64,000 nt of DNA from Embleya sp049739465 (GCF_049739465.1 NZ_JBMHHY010000002.1:186001-250000), one strand, 5' to 3'. Numbered from the stretch's first letter, positions 25,064 through 33,872 are shown. A program made the numbers and translations. Notes: a model not told the origin generated them from the sequence alone.

Positions 25064-25340
25064 AGCCTGCGGTCCCCTTCGTCCCTTCCGAGTGGGCTCG
25101 GTGTGGGCTGGGTGTGGGCCGTGTTTGGGCGAGTGGGGCCGCCGGACCGAAGCGGCGCGGGTCCACGCACAATTGAGCGTGGTCCGTTCCACCGTGCCCG
25201 CACGAGAGATACGGTCCAGGAATCATCCGAATCGGACCGGGTGAGCCGCAGCCGAACCCGGCTGCTGTGCGTCTTGGTTCACAACGGGTGTCGGCATCGC
25301 CGTACGGCGGTGGTGCGGACGTGAAGAAAGGACCCTTCTG

Positions 25341-26282
25341 GTGAGCAACGTCTCGGCTACACCGGCCCCGATGGGCGCCGCAGCGGAGCAGGACGCCCCG
25401 CTGTACGTGGTCGGCGACGTCCACGGTCATCTGGAGGAGCTCAAGGCCGCCCTGCGGGCCCGGGATCTGATCGACGCGGACGCGCACTGGAGCGGCGGCC
25501 GGGCCCGGTTGTGGTTCCTGGGCGACTTCACCGACCGCGGCCCGGACGGGATCGGGGTGGTCGAGTTGGCGATGGCGCTGGCCCGCGAGTCGGCCGAGGC
25601 GGGCGGCAGCACCCGGATGTTGCTCGGCAACCACGAGATCCTGCTGCTCGGCGTGTACCGCTTCGGCGACCACCCGGTGCCGGTGGCCGGCGGCTCGACC
25701 ACCTTCCGGGAGATCTGGCTGCGCAACGGCGGCATGCAGTCCGACCTGGACCGCTTCACCGACGAACAGGCCGGGTGGCTGGCCGCGCAGCCGGTCGCCG
25801 CGGTCGTGGACGGGCATCTGCTGATCCACTCGGACAGCAACGCCTACCTCGAATACGGCGACACCATCGAAGAGGTGGACGGCACGGTCGCCGACATACT
25901 GCGCGAACCGGACCCGCTGGCCTGGTGGGACCTGTTCCGCAACCTGACCCGACGCGGCGCGTTCATGGGCGAGGTCGGCCCGTACGCGGCGGCCGACCTG
26001 CTCGGCGAGTTGGGCGGGCGGCAGGTCGTGCACGGCCATACGCCCATTCCGTACCAGACCGGCGAGGACCCGTCGACGATCGTCGGGCCGCGCGTGTACG
26101 CGGACGGGCAAGCGGTCAACCTGGACGGCGGCATCTATCTGGGCGGCCCGTGTCTGGTCGCGCGCCTGCCGCTGAACACGCCCGAACCGGGCGCCTCCGT
26201 CGTCTCGTTGGAGGAGACGCAGGGTCGCGAATACGACCTGGGCGCCCTCGGCGCCGGCCCCGACGAAGAACCCGAGTCGTAG
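25341..26282 (+). CDS. Calcineurin-type metallophosphoesterase
   Basis: A 313-residue Ser/Thr phosphatase-like enzyme with all PPP-family metal motifs: GDVHGH (about residue 28), GDFTDRG (about 58), LGNHE (about 95) and HGHTP (about 230). It could act on phosphoproteins or nucleotides such as bis-nucleoside polyphosphates. The start is GTG at 25341 with AAAGGA upstream. The 277-base leader before it contains a CCACGC-N8-GCGTGG hairpin (about 25162-25183) but no recognisable riboswitch. The C-terminus is acidic. It is a single-gene unit. Confidence 0.88.
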   Translation: MSNVSATPAPMGAAAEQDAPLYVVGDVHGHLEELKAALRARDLIDADAHWSGGRARLWFLGDFTDRGPDGIGVVELAMALARESAEAGGSTRMLLGNHEILLLGVYRFGDHPVPVAGGSTTFREIWLRNGGMQSDLDRFTDEQAGWLAAQPVAAVVDGHLLIHSDSNAYLEYGDTIEEVDGTVADILREPDPLAWWDLFRNLTRRGAFMGEVGPYAAADLLGELGGRQVVHGHTPIPYQTGEDPSTIVGPRVYADGQAVNLDGGIYLGGPCLVARLPLNTPEPGASVVSLEETQGREYDLGALGAGPDEEPES

Positions 26283-26451
26283 GGAACTCCCTGCCCAAAA
26301 GGCGGAGGTGCACCCTATCATCAATAGGTATCCGCCTCGACACCGTCAGGTGCGCTTTTGCGGGTCGTTGATCCACCGACAGCTTGCACGGGTCCCCTGA
26401 CGGGCCCGGCGGACGCGGGAAACGCCCGCGCGGCCTCATTCGGGGGATCCG

Positions 26452-27075
26452 ATGCAACACTGGTTTGGAAGTGACGAGCACCGCCGTCAGTACGAGCAGT
26501 TCGTCGACGACGCACTGCACCTGGAGGAAACCCGCTCCGCACTGGCGGCAGTACCCAACCTGAACGTCGAACAACTGCGGACGGCCACGTTGGACGCGAC
26601 ACCGTCGATCGCCGAAGCGGCGCGCGACGAATACGACCGCTACGAACGTACAGAGCAGCGTTTCGAAACGGGGATCCGAGCGGACTTCGGCGCGTCGATG
26701 ATCGAAGCCGGGGAAAGCTTCGGCTGGTTCGCCCTGGCCACCGCGATGGCGGTGATCGTGGCGGGCATCTCGGCGATCGTGTTCCTGATCGTCGGCTACG
26801 TCCTGCTGCCGCTCACCATGAACGACCCGAGCATGCAGGACACGATGCAACTCGCCGCGATCGCGGCCGTCGCCATCTCCCTGGGCGCGGCGGCGATCGG
26901 GGGACTCGCGATGTTGGCGGTCGCCGCGCGCAATCGCGCCCGGCCGACCGGCGAGGTCGAGGTGTACCTGGCTCGCGAGGAGTGGCGTCGGGCGGTCACA
27001 CACCGGGGCATCCTGCCGTTCCTGCGCTCGCGCCTGCGCGAGGCATCGGACGAGGGCACCACACTCCTGGGCTGA
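26452..27075 (+). CDS. Two-helix membrane protein of unknown function
   Basis: A 207-residue protein I do not recognise. Residues 1-90 are hydrophilic and rich in Glu/Arg, probably helical (YEQFVDDALHLEETRSALA). Two membrane helices follow at about 97-123 (WFALATAMAVIVAGISAIVFLIV) and 137-162 (MQLAAIAAVAISLGAAAIGGLAML), then a basic cytoplasmic tail. Codon use matches its neighbours, so it is likely a real gene. The ATG at 26452 follows GGGGGATCC. A terminator at 27085-27126 ends it, so it is not clearly in one operon with the NfeD/flotillin genes downstream. Confidence 0.72.
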   Translation: MQHWFGSDEHRRQYEQFVDDALHLEETRSALAAVPNLNVEQLRTATLDATPSIAEAARDEYDRYERTEQRFETGIRADFGASMIEAGESFGWFALATAMAVIVAGISAIVFLIVGYVLLPLTMNDPSMQDTMQLAAIAAVAISLGAAAIGGLAMLAVAARNRARPTGEVEVYLAREEWRRAVTHRGILPFLRSRLREASDEGTTLLG

Positions 27076-27084
27076 CGACCGACG

Positions 27085-27126
27085 CCGGCTCTTCCGCTCC
27101 CCGTTGGCCGGGGGCGGGAGAGCCGG
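27085..27126. terminator. Terminator hairpin
   Basis: CCGGCTCT (27085-27092) and AGAGCCGG (27119-27126) form the stem base, with additional CCCC/GGGG pairing inside. It lies just after the two-helix membrane-protein gene. Confidence 0.65.
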
Positions 27127-27144
27127 ATCACGTCGGGGTCGGCC

Positions 27145-27177
27145 GGCGGTCGGTCGGCGGTCGGTCGGCGGTCGGTC
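27145..27177. repeat. Triple 11-base repeat GGCGGTCGGTC
   Basis: Three exact tandem copies (27145-27155, 27156-27166, 27167-27177), preceded and followed by partial GGTCGG and GGC pieces. It lies between a terminator and the NfeD-like gene, about 30 bases before that start, so it may lie in its leader. Confidence 0.9.
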
Positions 27178-27207
27178 GGCGCCGTGGGAGCCGGGTGAGG
27201 CACCACA

Positions 27208-27417
27208 ATGGGCGACATGGTCGGCAAACGCGGGAAGGTCACCGGGGGAATCGGTCCCGGGCTGGTGGGCGAGGTCATGATCGAGGTGCGCGGTGGTGTG
27301 GAGGCGTTCCTCGCGTACTCGGCGCTGCCCGGCGAGGAGCACGGGGTGGGCGCGTTGGTGGTGATCGTGGACTACCTGCCGCCGCGCACGGTCTACGTGG
27401 CCGCCGCCTTCGGCTGA
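27208..27417 (+). CDS. Small NfeD-like OB-fold protein
   Basis: A 69-residue protein with the beta-barrel pattern of the NfeD C-terminal domain (GKRGKVTGGIGPGLVGEVMIEVRGG, then GALVVIVDYLPPRTVYVAA). Full-length NfeD proteins have membrane helices before this domain, and here they are absent. NfeD genes are typically paired with flotillin/SPFH genes and one follows 128 bases later, which supports the call. The ATG at 27208 has GTGAGG upstream. The likely role is assembly or scaffolding of flotillin domains, inferred from the family. Confidence 0.72.
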   Translation: MGDMVGKRGKVTGGIGPGLVGEVMIEVRGGVEAFLAYSALPGEEHGVGALVVIVDYLPPRTVYVAAAFG

Positions 27418-27545
27418 TCGGCGCGTCCCGCGCCGAACCGGCCGCAACTTCCGCTGCCTTTCCCCCATTTCCCCTGGGGAGCTCCCTCTTGGCGCCCGGC
27501 CGCCCGGCGAGGACACTCCGAATCAGGCAAACAGGGGGGATGCAG

Positions 27546-28967
27546 GTGCTCACTACCGTGCTCGTCGTGCTCGGCCTGTTGGTGATCCTGATCGTGGTCT
27601 TCAAACTCATGTGGCGTGTCGCCGAACCCAACGAGGCGCTCGTCATCTCCGGCTCCCGGCACCACACCGAGGGGCTGGGCGAGGGCATGGGATTTCGCAT
27701 CGTCACCGGTCGCGGCACGCTGGTACTGCCGTTCGTACAGGCCGTCCGCAAGCTCTCGCTCGACCTGAACGAGGCAGAGCTGAGCGTTGAATGCGTGACC
27801 ACCCAGGGCATCCCGCTGCGGGTGCAGAGCGTGGTCATCTTCAAGATCGGCGACGACTACGTCTCGATCGCCAACGCCGCGCGGCGGTTCCTGGACCAGC
27901 AGAAGCAGATGGAATCGCGGGTGCGCAAGGTGCTGGCCGGCCATCTGCGTTCGATCGTCGGCGGGTTGACCGTCGAGGACATGATCCGGGACCGGGAGAA
28001 GCTCACCGCGCATGTGCGGGCGGCGTCCGGGTCGGACATGGAGAAGCTCGGGCTGATCGTGGACAGCCTGCAGATCCAGGAGATCGACGACCCGACGGGC
28101 TACATCAAGAACATGTCCGCGCCGCACACCGCGGCGGTGATCCGGGACGCGCGGATCGCCGAGGCACTGGCCACCCGCAAGGCCACCGAGGCCGAACAGG
28201 ACGCCAAGGCGCGGATGGCGCAGGCGACTCGGGACAGCGAGATCCAGCAGGCGGGCTACCAGGCCGAGCGGGACGAGGCGACGGCGCGCTCCCGGCAGGC
28301 GGGACCGCTGGCCGACGCCGCCGCCAAGCAGGAGGTGGTGGTCCAGGAGACCCGGGTGGCCGAGTTGGAGGCCATGCGGCGCGAGCAGCAGCTCCAGGCC
28401 GACGTACGCAAGCCGGCCGACGCGCGGGCGTACGAGACCCGCACCCGGGCCCAGGCCGAACGGGACGCCCGCATCTCGGCGGCCGAGGCGAATGCACGCG
28501 AGACGGAACTGGCCGCGATCGCCGAGGCGGAGGCGGTCAAGGTCCGCGGCCTGGCCGCCGCGGAGGCCACACTCGCCACCGGGAAGGCCGAGGCGGAGGC
28601 GGCCAAGGCAAAGGGCCTGGCCGAAGCGGCAGCCATCGCAGCCCGAGCCGCAGCCCTCGCCGAAAACCAGGAAGCGGTCGTCGCCCAGCAACTCGCCGAA
28701 AACTGGCCGGAGATCGTCCGGGCGGGCGCCGAAGCCTTCGGCAACATCGACCACATGGTCCTGCTCAACGGCGGCGACGGCATGAGCGACCTCTTCGCGA
28801 AGGCCCTCACCATGGGCGGCACGGGTCTGGGCATCGCCCGCCAACTCCTGGCCGCCACAAAGCCGGAGCCCAACGGCAGTGCGCCCAGGGAGGAAGCCGT
28901 CCGCATCGAGGTGGAGGTGGACGAGGTCCCGACCTCGACCCGGCTCACCAAGGACTCGGCGGGCTGA
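27546..28967 (+). CDS. Flotillin/SPFH-domain membrane scaffold protein
   Basis: A 473-residue flotillin: one N-terminal membrane helix (VLVVLGLLVILIVVFKL), an SPFH/PHB domain (about 25-190, with AEPNEALVISG and MIRDREKLTAHVR) and a long Ala/Glu/Arg-rich coiled coil (about 195-400) with repeated AEAE heptads, then a conserved C-terminal block (LAENWPEIVRAG). It organises lipid microdomains. The GTG at 27546 is preferred to the ATG at 27540 because the AGGGGGG ribosome binding site ends at 27539, which would leave no spacing for the ATG. Confidence 0.9.
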   Translation: MLTTVLVVLGLLVILIVVFKLMWRVAEPNEALVISGSRHHTEGLGEGMGFRIVTGRGTLVLPFVQAVRKLSLDLNEAELSVECVTTQGIPLRVQSVVIFKIGDDYVSIANAARRFLDQQKQMESRVRKVLAGHLRSIVGGLTVEDMIRDREKLTAHVRAASGSDMEKLGLIVDSLQIQEIDDPTGYIKNMSAPHTAAVIRDARIAEALATRKATEAEQDAKARMAQATRDSEIQQAGYQAERDEATARSRQAGPLADAAAKQEVVVQETRVAELEAMRREQQLQADVRKPADARAYETRTRAQAERDARISAAEANARETELAAIAEAEAVKVRGLAAAEATLATGKAEAEAAKAKGLAEAAAIAARAAALAENQEAVVAQQLAENWPEIVRAGAEAFGNIDHMVLLNGGDGMSDLFAKALTMGGTGLGIARQLLAATKPEPNGSAPREEAVRIEVEVDEVPTSTRLTKDSAG

Positions 28968-28981
28968 GCCCAGTTATCGGC

Positions 28982-29188
28982 TCACCCTTCGCCCCGCTTC
29001 TCGGCGTCGTGAAGGCGCTGCCACCCCTCGTAGTCCCAGGACCGGGCGGCCCGCATATGCCGGGCACGCCGGGCGGCCCGGTCCTGGCGTTCGGCGGCGA
29101 CCATTTCCGCCTTGATCGCGTCGATCCGCGCGCGCTGCTCCGGAGTGAGGTTGGCCGTCAGATCGGCCATGGTGCCGAGCTCCATCAT
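28982..29188 (-). CDS. Small charged hypothetical protein
   Basis: A 68-residue protein with very high Arg/Ala/Glu content, predicted helical (LTPEQRARIDAIKAEMVAAERQDRAARRARHMRAARSW, written here only in part as LTPEQRARIDAIKAEM). I do not recognise a family. GAAGGAAGG stands at good distance before the tandem ATG codons (29188 and 29185), which supports translation. It follows the Uma2 gene on the same strand after 57 bases and converges on the flotillin gene. Confidence 0.6.
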   Translation of the reverse strand: MMELGTMADLTANLTPEQRARIDAIKAEMVAAERQDRAARRARHMRAARSWDYEGWQRLHDAEKRGEG

Positions 29189-29245
29189 TCGTCGCCTTCC
29201 TTCGCCATACGTGGAGTCCCGGGCCCCGCCCGATGACCCGTCGAC

Positions 29246-29821
29246 TCAATAGGGCAGCAGCACCGACGTGTCGAGGACGAACCCGAAAGGCTCGGGGATA
29301 TGGACTTCTTCCCCGAAGTCGGCGTCTTCTCGCATCCGATATCGACCCGCTTCAGGCTCGCGGAAGAGCGTGACGCTCTTCCGGGCGGCGTCCACCAGCA
29401 GATAGAGCGGGATCTGCATGAGTGGGTAATCGCGGAGCTTCCCCACCCAGTCGTTCTCGGGGTTCGAGGGCGAGACGATCTCGACGGCGATCAGCGCGAG
29501 CTCGGCAGGGACCTGGTTCTCCGTGGTGACCAGGGCGTCTTCCGGGAGGTAGGTGAGGTCGGGATTTCGGAGCTTCGCCACCTGGGGAGAGCTCAGGTCC
29601 ATATTCCCCGTGGGCAGATAGCCGACCGGTGCATGCGCCTCGAACTGGCGTCGGACGACGGAGAGGTTCCGCTCGTGGATGGCGGACGGGGGCCTCTGCA
29701 TGATCACGGTGTCGCCGGAGATTTCAATCTTGACGTTCGACGGGGCGGACCTGCGCAACTCCTCGATCAGGGCAAGGTACTCGGGGTGTATATCTCCTCC
29801 AGGATCTCGGCCCGCCCCCAC
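29246..29821 (-). CDS. Uma2 family (DUF820) putative endonuclease
   Basis: A 191-residue protein with the PD-(D/E)xK-like Uma2 pattern: IHERNLSVVRRQF at the start of the fold, LRNPDLTYL (catalytic Asp), LIAVEIVSPSNPEND (Glu) and KLRDYPLMQIPLYLLVD (Lys and Tyr). These proteins are abundant in streptomycetes and cyanobacteria and are thought to be restriction-type nucleases, with no proven function for most. The start is GTG at 29821. Divergent from phosphomannomutase. A small charged protein lies downstream. Confidence 0.85.
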   Translation of the reverse strand: MGAGRDPGGDIHPEYLALIEELRRSAPSNVKIEISGDTVIMQRPPSAIHERNLSVVRRQFEAHAPVGYLPTGNMDLSSPQVAKLRNPDLTYLPEDALVTTENQVPAELALIAVEIVSPSNPENDWVGKLRDYPLMQIPLYLLVDAARKSVTLFREPEAGRYRMREDADFGEEVHIPEPFGFVLDTSVLLPY

Positions 29822-29992
29822 GCTACAGGTCGAACGGGTCGTTTACGGTCCCCGCGACGACGAGCCTCAACCCCGGTGTCGGCGCTCCGGCCTCCGCACA
29901 GGACCCGATGACGGCCGCCCGGCAGCTGTGTTCGAATGACCACCGTCGGTAGTGTCTCGTTCGACGAGCCCAACTCCCGGAAGGAAGGCTCC

Positions 29993-31345
29993 ATGCCCGA
30001 CTATTCGCGACTGGTCAAGGCGTACGACATCCGTGGCGAGGTACCCGTCCAGCTCGACACCGACATCGCCGGCAAGGTCGGAGCCCTGTTCGTCCGACTC
30101 ACCGGCGCGAGGCGAATCGTCATCGCCCGCGACATGCGCGCGACCTCCCCCGACCTCGCCCAGGCGTTCGCGGCCGGCGCCAACCGGGCCGGGGCCGACG
30201 TCGTCGACGCCGGGCTCGGCTCCACCGACTACCTGTACTTCGCCAGCGGCAGCCTGGACATCCCCGGCGTGATGATCACCGCCAGCCACAACCCCGCCAG
30301 GGACAACGGCATCAAGCTCTGCCGGGCCGGTGCCGCGCCCGTGGGCGAGGACACCGGACTGGGCGAGATCCGGGCCTGGTTGGCGGCCGACGACATCCCC
30401 GCCACCGCCGCCGAGCCGGGCACCACCACGACCCGCGACCTGCTCGCCGACTACGCCGACCACCTCAACTCCCTCGTCGACCTCACCGCGAGCCGACGGC
30501 TCAAGGCAGTCGTGGACGCTGGGAACGGCATGGCCGGACACACCGTGCCGGCGGTCTTCGCCGACCTGCCCGTCGACCTGGTGCCGCTGTTCTTCGAACT
30601 GGACGGCACCTTCCCCAATCACGAGGCCAACCCGCTGGAGCCCAAGAACCTCCTCGACCTCCAGGCGAAGGTACGCGCGAGCGGCGCCGACATCGGCCTG
30701 GCCTTCGACGGCGACGCCGACCGGTGCTTCTTCGTCGACGAGCGCGGCAACGCCGTACCGCCCTCCGCGATCGTCGGCCTGGTCGCCGCACGCGAGTTGG
30801 CCCGCCGGCCGGGCTCGGCGGTCGTACACAACGTGATCACCTCCGCCGCCGCGGCCGAGATCATCCGCGAGCACGGCGGCACCCCGATCCGCTCGCGCGT
30901 CGGCCACTCGTACATGAAGGCCGAGATGGCCGCGCACGACGCGGTCTTCGGTGGCGAACACTCCGGCCACTACTACTTCCGCGACTTCTGGCGCGCGGAC
31001 ACGGGCATGCTGACCGCCCTGCACGTGCTTGCCGCGCTGGGAGAGCAGGACCGGCCGCTGTCCGAACTCCTTGCCGCATACTCCCGATACGCCACCTCGG
31101 GCGAGATCAACACCGTGGTCGGCGACATCCCCGCCAAGCTCGACGAAGTCGAGTCGGCCTACCGCCGATTCGACGGCGTCACCACGGACCGCCTCGACGG
31201 ATTGACCGTGGACCTGGGCGCCGGCCGCTGGTTCAACCTCCGCCCCTCCAACACCGAACCACTCCTACGACTCAACGTCGAGGCCCGTGACCAAGCGGCC
31301 GTCGACGCGCTACGGGACGACGTCCTGGCTCTCGTCCGGGCCTGA
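29993..31345 (+). CDS. manB: Phosphomannomutase/phosphoglucomutase
   Basis: A 450-residue alpha-D-phosphohexomutase interconverting mannose-6-P and mannose-1-P (or the glucose pair), feeding GDP-mannose and cell-envelope glycans. All four family motifs are present: phosphoserine loop MITASHNPARD, metal loop DGDADR, sugar-specificity loop GEHSGHYYF and phosphate-binding loop RPSNTEPLLRL. GEHSG is the phosphomannomutase/phosphoglucomutase type. The ATG at 29993 follows AAGGAAGG at good spacing; an in-frame start 57 bases upstream is less likely. Confidence 0.94.
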   Translation: MPDYSRLVKAYDIRGEVPVQLDTDIAGKVGALFVRLTGARRIVIARDMRATSPDLAQAFAAGANRAGADVVDAGLGSTDYLYFASGSLDIPGVMITASHNPARDNGIKLCRAGAAPVGEDTGLGEIRAWLAADDIPATAAEPGTTTTRDLLADYADHLNSLVDLTASRRLKAVVDAGNGMAGHTVPAVFADLPVDLVPLFFELDGTFPNHEANPLEPKNLLDLQAKVRASGADIGLAFDGDADRCFFVDERGNAVPPSAIVGLVAARELARRPGSAVVHNVITSAAAAEIIREHGGTPIRSRVGHSYMKAEMAAHDAVFGGEHSGHYYFRDFWRADTGMLTALHVLAALGEQDRPLSELLAAYSRYATSGEINTVVGDIPAKLDEVESAYRRFDGVTTDRLDGLTVDLGAGRWFNLRPSNTEPLLRLNVEARDQAAVDALRDDVLALVRA

Positions 31346-31452
31346 ACAGAGCGCAGCCGCCGGGCGGGCACCGAAGGAAAGATGAGGAGCGATCGGCCGA
31401 GCGACCTCGCGCTTCGAGCGCGCGAAGGCCGCGGCTGCGTCCGTCCGGCGGC

Positions 31453-31476
31453 GTCGGTCGGTCGGTCGGTCGGTCA
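31453..31476. repeat. GTCG simple tandem repeat
   Basis: Five to six tandem copies of GTCG in the gap between phosphomannomutase and the monooxygenase-like gene. A hairpin-like CTTCG-N6-CGAAG lies upstream of it (about 31413-31428). The same GGTCGG sequence builds the repeat at 27145-27177. Confidence 0.85.
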
Positions 31477-31481
31477 AGGAT

Positions 31482-31802
31482 TCAGCTCGGTTCACCGAAC
31501 GTGAGGTGGTGGACCTTGACGTCGAACAACGCGAGCACGGGGTCGGCGCCGACTTCACGAAAGAGCCGGGGCGCTGCCGGGCCCTCCGGGGACGCGCGCA
31601 TGGCGTCCAGGGCAGCGCGGTCCCGCCACAACGTCTGAATACGCCAGTGCCCGTCCTGTCCGCCCAGCAACTCGGTGCGCAGCAGCCCATCGGGCAGCGG
31701 AAGGGCGACAAGCTCGCGATAGGCCGCGACGAGGTCGCCCTCCCGCTCGGCCGCGACGACCGCACCGACCTCGGTCAATACCTGTCCGGTCATGACCCTC
31801 AT
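31482..31802 (-). CDS. Antibiotic biosynthesis monooxygenase (ABM)-like protein
   Basis: A 106-residue protein with the ferredoxin-like ABM pattern: VLTEVGAVVAAEREGDLVAAYREL at the N-terminus, GLLRTELLGGQDGHWRIQTLWRD in the middle and a C-terminal strand DVKVHHLTFGEP. ABM-domain proteins include small cofactor-free monooxygenases and haem degraders, and many have unknown function. The ATG at 31802 is chosen because the GGAGG runs directly upstream fit it better than the GTG at 31817. It is a single-gene unit. Confidence 0.75.
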   Translation of the reverse strand: MRVMTGQVLTEVGAVVAAEREGDLVAAYRELVALPLPDGLLRTELLGGQDGHWRIQTLWRDRAALDAMRASPEGPAAPRLFREVGADPVLALFDVKVHHLTFGEPS

Positions 31803-31976
31803 CTCCTCCCCCTCCACGCTACGCGGCGGGCTCCGAGACTGCCTGAGCCAGGTGTCGTGCGCCGAGGGCTTCCGGTGGTGCCGGTGGCCCTCGCACGGAG
31901 TCGGAGCTCACCCGTGTGGGTGTGGTCGGCGTGAGCCGGGTGGGCGGCCAGTGGCGCGCGACCCCTTCCGTGGAGG

Positions 31977-32339
31977 TCAGAATCCGTCGATGCCGATCAC
32001 GTTGCCGAATGGATCGGTGATCTGTGCGACCTTGCGGCCGGTGCCGTCGCCGACATCGAGGGGGCCTCGGTGGTGCGTACATCCGGCATCCGGCAGACAC
32101 CGGCGTACGGCATCGACGTCGTCGACCGACCAGTACGGCACCGGGCTGCCGCCGCGCCGGTTGCGCTTCTCGTCCAGCGGGTGGAAGCCGAACTCGACAC
32201 CGGCCACGTCCAGCCACGCGTACACGGAGCTGCCGTCGACGTCGAGATGAACCTCGGCGTCGAGCACACCTCCCCACCAGCGGGCCGACTTCTCGGGGTC
32301 TTCAGCGAAGATCATGATGGTGCGGATGCCGTTGAACAC
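31977..32339 (-). CDS. VOC family (glyoxalase-like) protein
   Basis: A 120-residue vicinal-oxygen-chelate protein: two beta-alpha-beta-beta-beta units, with IRTIMIFAEDPEKSARWW in the first and ITDPFGNVIGIDGF as the C-terminal metal-side motif. The GTG at 32339 follows GAGGAC, seven bases after the stop of the deaminase gene, so it is the third gene of a reductase-deaminase-VOC operon. Enzyme, resistance and binding roles are all known in this family. Its 3' end is partly duplicated at 33911-34010. Confidence 0.83.
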   Translation of the reverse strand: MFNGIRTIMIFAEDPEKSARWWGGVLDAEVHLDVDGSSVYAWLDVAGVEFGFHPLDEKRNRRGGSPVPYWSVDDVDAVRRCLPDAGCTHHRGPLDVGDGTGRKVAQITDPFGNVIGIDGF

Positions 32340-32346
32340 GTCGTCC

Positions 32347-32808
32347 TCAGGAGCCGGCGAGCAGATGGGCATTCACCGCGCGCACCAGTCCGGCGAGCGC
32401 GGGCATCTCGACCACCTCCACCCCTGCGGCGCGCAGCAGTTCGGCGCCCTCGCAGTCCACGAACAGCGACGGCTCGCGCCACGCGAACACCACCCTGGGG
32501 ATGCCCGCCCGCAGGATCAACTCGGTGCAACTGCGCGGGCGCGACGCGCGGACGCTGCACGGCTCCAGCGAGCTGTACATCGTCGCGGACCGCAACCGGG
32601 GATCCTGCTCTCCCAGCTTGGTCAGCGCCGCCTCCTCGGCATGGTCGAGCGGGTCGCCTTCGCGCGAGTATCCGTCCGCGAGCACACTGCCATCCGCGCC
32701 GACCACGACCGCACCAACCGAGAACGCGGATGTCGACGGAGGGCAGTTCCGCGACAGCTCGACCGTGTATCGCAACCACCGCTCGTCTGCCGGCACGGTT
32801 TCAGGCAT
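32347..32808 (-). CDS. RibD-type (riboflavin-like) deaminase domain protein
   Basis: A 153-residue zinc-dependent deaminase with the CDA-fold motifs HAEEAAL and EPCSVRASRPRSC, the spacing seen in the RibD N-terminal deaminase domain. RibD itself joins deaminase and reductase in one chain; here they are separate, adjacent genes in the reverse order. The ATG overlaps the reductase stop by eight bases (ATGCCTGA), so translation is coupled. It may deaminate an aminopyrimidine intermediate for riboflavin or for a specialised metabolite. Confidence 0.82.
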   Translation of the reverse strand: MPETVPADERWLRYTVELSRNCPPSTSAFSVGAVVVGADGSVLADGYSREGDPLDHAEEAALTKLGEQDPRLRSATMYSSLEPCSVRASRPRSCTELILRAGIPRVVFAWREPSLFVDCEGAELLRAAGVEVVEMPALAGLVRAVNAHLLAGS

Positions 32809-33490
32809 CGGGGGCGCCTCCCGTCAGGTAGCGCAGCAACACGCAGTCACCGATCTGCCGGGTCTCGGCCAGGTGCATGCGATGGCCCGCGTCATGCGGA
32901 AACACGCCGGGGTTCACGAAGCGTGGCGCCGTCGCGTCCCCCACGAAGAACGGCGCGAACACCGCGTGGATCTCGTCGACCAACCCGGCCTGGAGGAACA
33001 GGGTGTGGACATGGCCGCCACCCTCCACCATCAGCCGGCGCACCCCACGCCCATGCAGATCCGCCAGGACCGTTTCCAAGGACAGCGGCGATCCCGCGTC
33101 CACGACGGCGGCAATCGCGCCGACCCGGTCACGCGCCTTCTCGACGCCCTCGCCGGAGCAGTAGACCACCTTGTCCACGTCACCGGCGGTGAAGAACGCC
33201 GCGCCGGGGTCGAGATCGCCCGTACTCGACAACATCACCTTGATCGGGCTCTCCGTCAGCCCACGCGCCACGCGCGCCTCACGGTGCGCGGCCGAGCGAA
33301 CGAGCAACCGCGGATTGTCCCGGCGAATGGTCGTCGCCCCCACCAGGATCGCGTCACACCCGGCACGGACCTCGTCGACCCGGGCGAAGTCCTCGTCGTT
33401 CGACAACAACAGCCGCCGGTCGGTCGCATCGTCTATGTATCCGTCCAAGGACGCGGCGAAGGAGAGCAGGACATACGGACGTTCGGTCAC
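32801..33490 (-). CDS. RibD C-terminal-type reductase (DHFR-like fold)
   Basis: A 229-residue NADPH-dependent reductase of the RibD C-terminal family: LLSFAASLDGYIDD at the N-terminus, DAILVGATTIRRDNPRL, and RRLMVEGGGHVHTLFL, the cofactor-binding block with GGG. It should reduce the ribosyl group of an aminouracil-type substrate made by the neighbouring deaminase. The GTG at 33490 follows GGGAGC. It is the first gene of the minus-strand operon with the deaminase and the VOC protein. Whether the pair replaces or duplicates the riboflavin gene elsewhere cannot be judged here. Confidence 0.83.
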   Translation of the reverse strand: MTERPYVLLSFAASLDGYIDDATDRRLLLSNDEDFARVDEVRAGCDAILVGATTIRRDNPRLLVRSAAHREARVARGLTESPIKVMLSSTGDLDPGAAFFTAGDVDKVVYCSGEGVEKARDRVGAIAAVVDAGSPLSLETVLADLHGRGVRRLMVEGGGHVHTLFLQAGLVDEIHAVFAPFFVGDATAPRFVNPGVFPHDAGHRMHLAETRQIGDCVLLRYLTGGAPDA

Positions 33491-33872
33491 GCGAAGCTCC
33501 CGATTCGATGGTGACGAGCAGGTGTTCGATGAACCGGCCTCGACGTCACGACGGCGTCGAACCCAACGAACCCGATCATCCGCCACCCGGGCCCACAACG
33601 AAGAATCGGCCCGAATGAGCTCGCGGGATCGCCGAGCGGTGCCGCCTGGCGAGGAGATCGAAGCCACGCCCGCATGGGACATGGCCCTGGTCGTCCTCAC
33701 GTGGGCAAAGAGCCTTCGACTCAGGATCGAAGCCGCCGTCCGAGAGACTCACGACCGGGTGGAGGCGCGGACTCGGGAGGCCGAGGGTCGAATCCCGAAC
33801 CGTGGGCGTGACCGACCTCGTGCGAGCCGTCGGCGCCTGATCGTGGCATACGCCCAAAACGGGGTCGGAGAA

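Noticed and set aside
25200..25340. T-box or other riboswitch in the leader of the phosphoesterase
   Set aside because: The short GC hairpins do not show the specifier loop or the conserved T-box sequence, and the gene is not an amino-acid gene.
33700..33810. tRNA suggested by a T-arm-like GGGTCGAATCCC
   Set aside because: Only a three-base stem can form and no acceptor, D or anticodon arms pair in the expected places.
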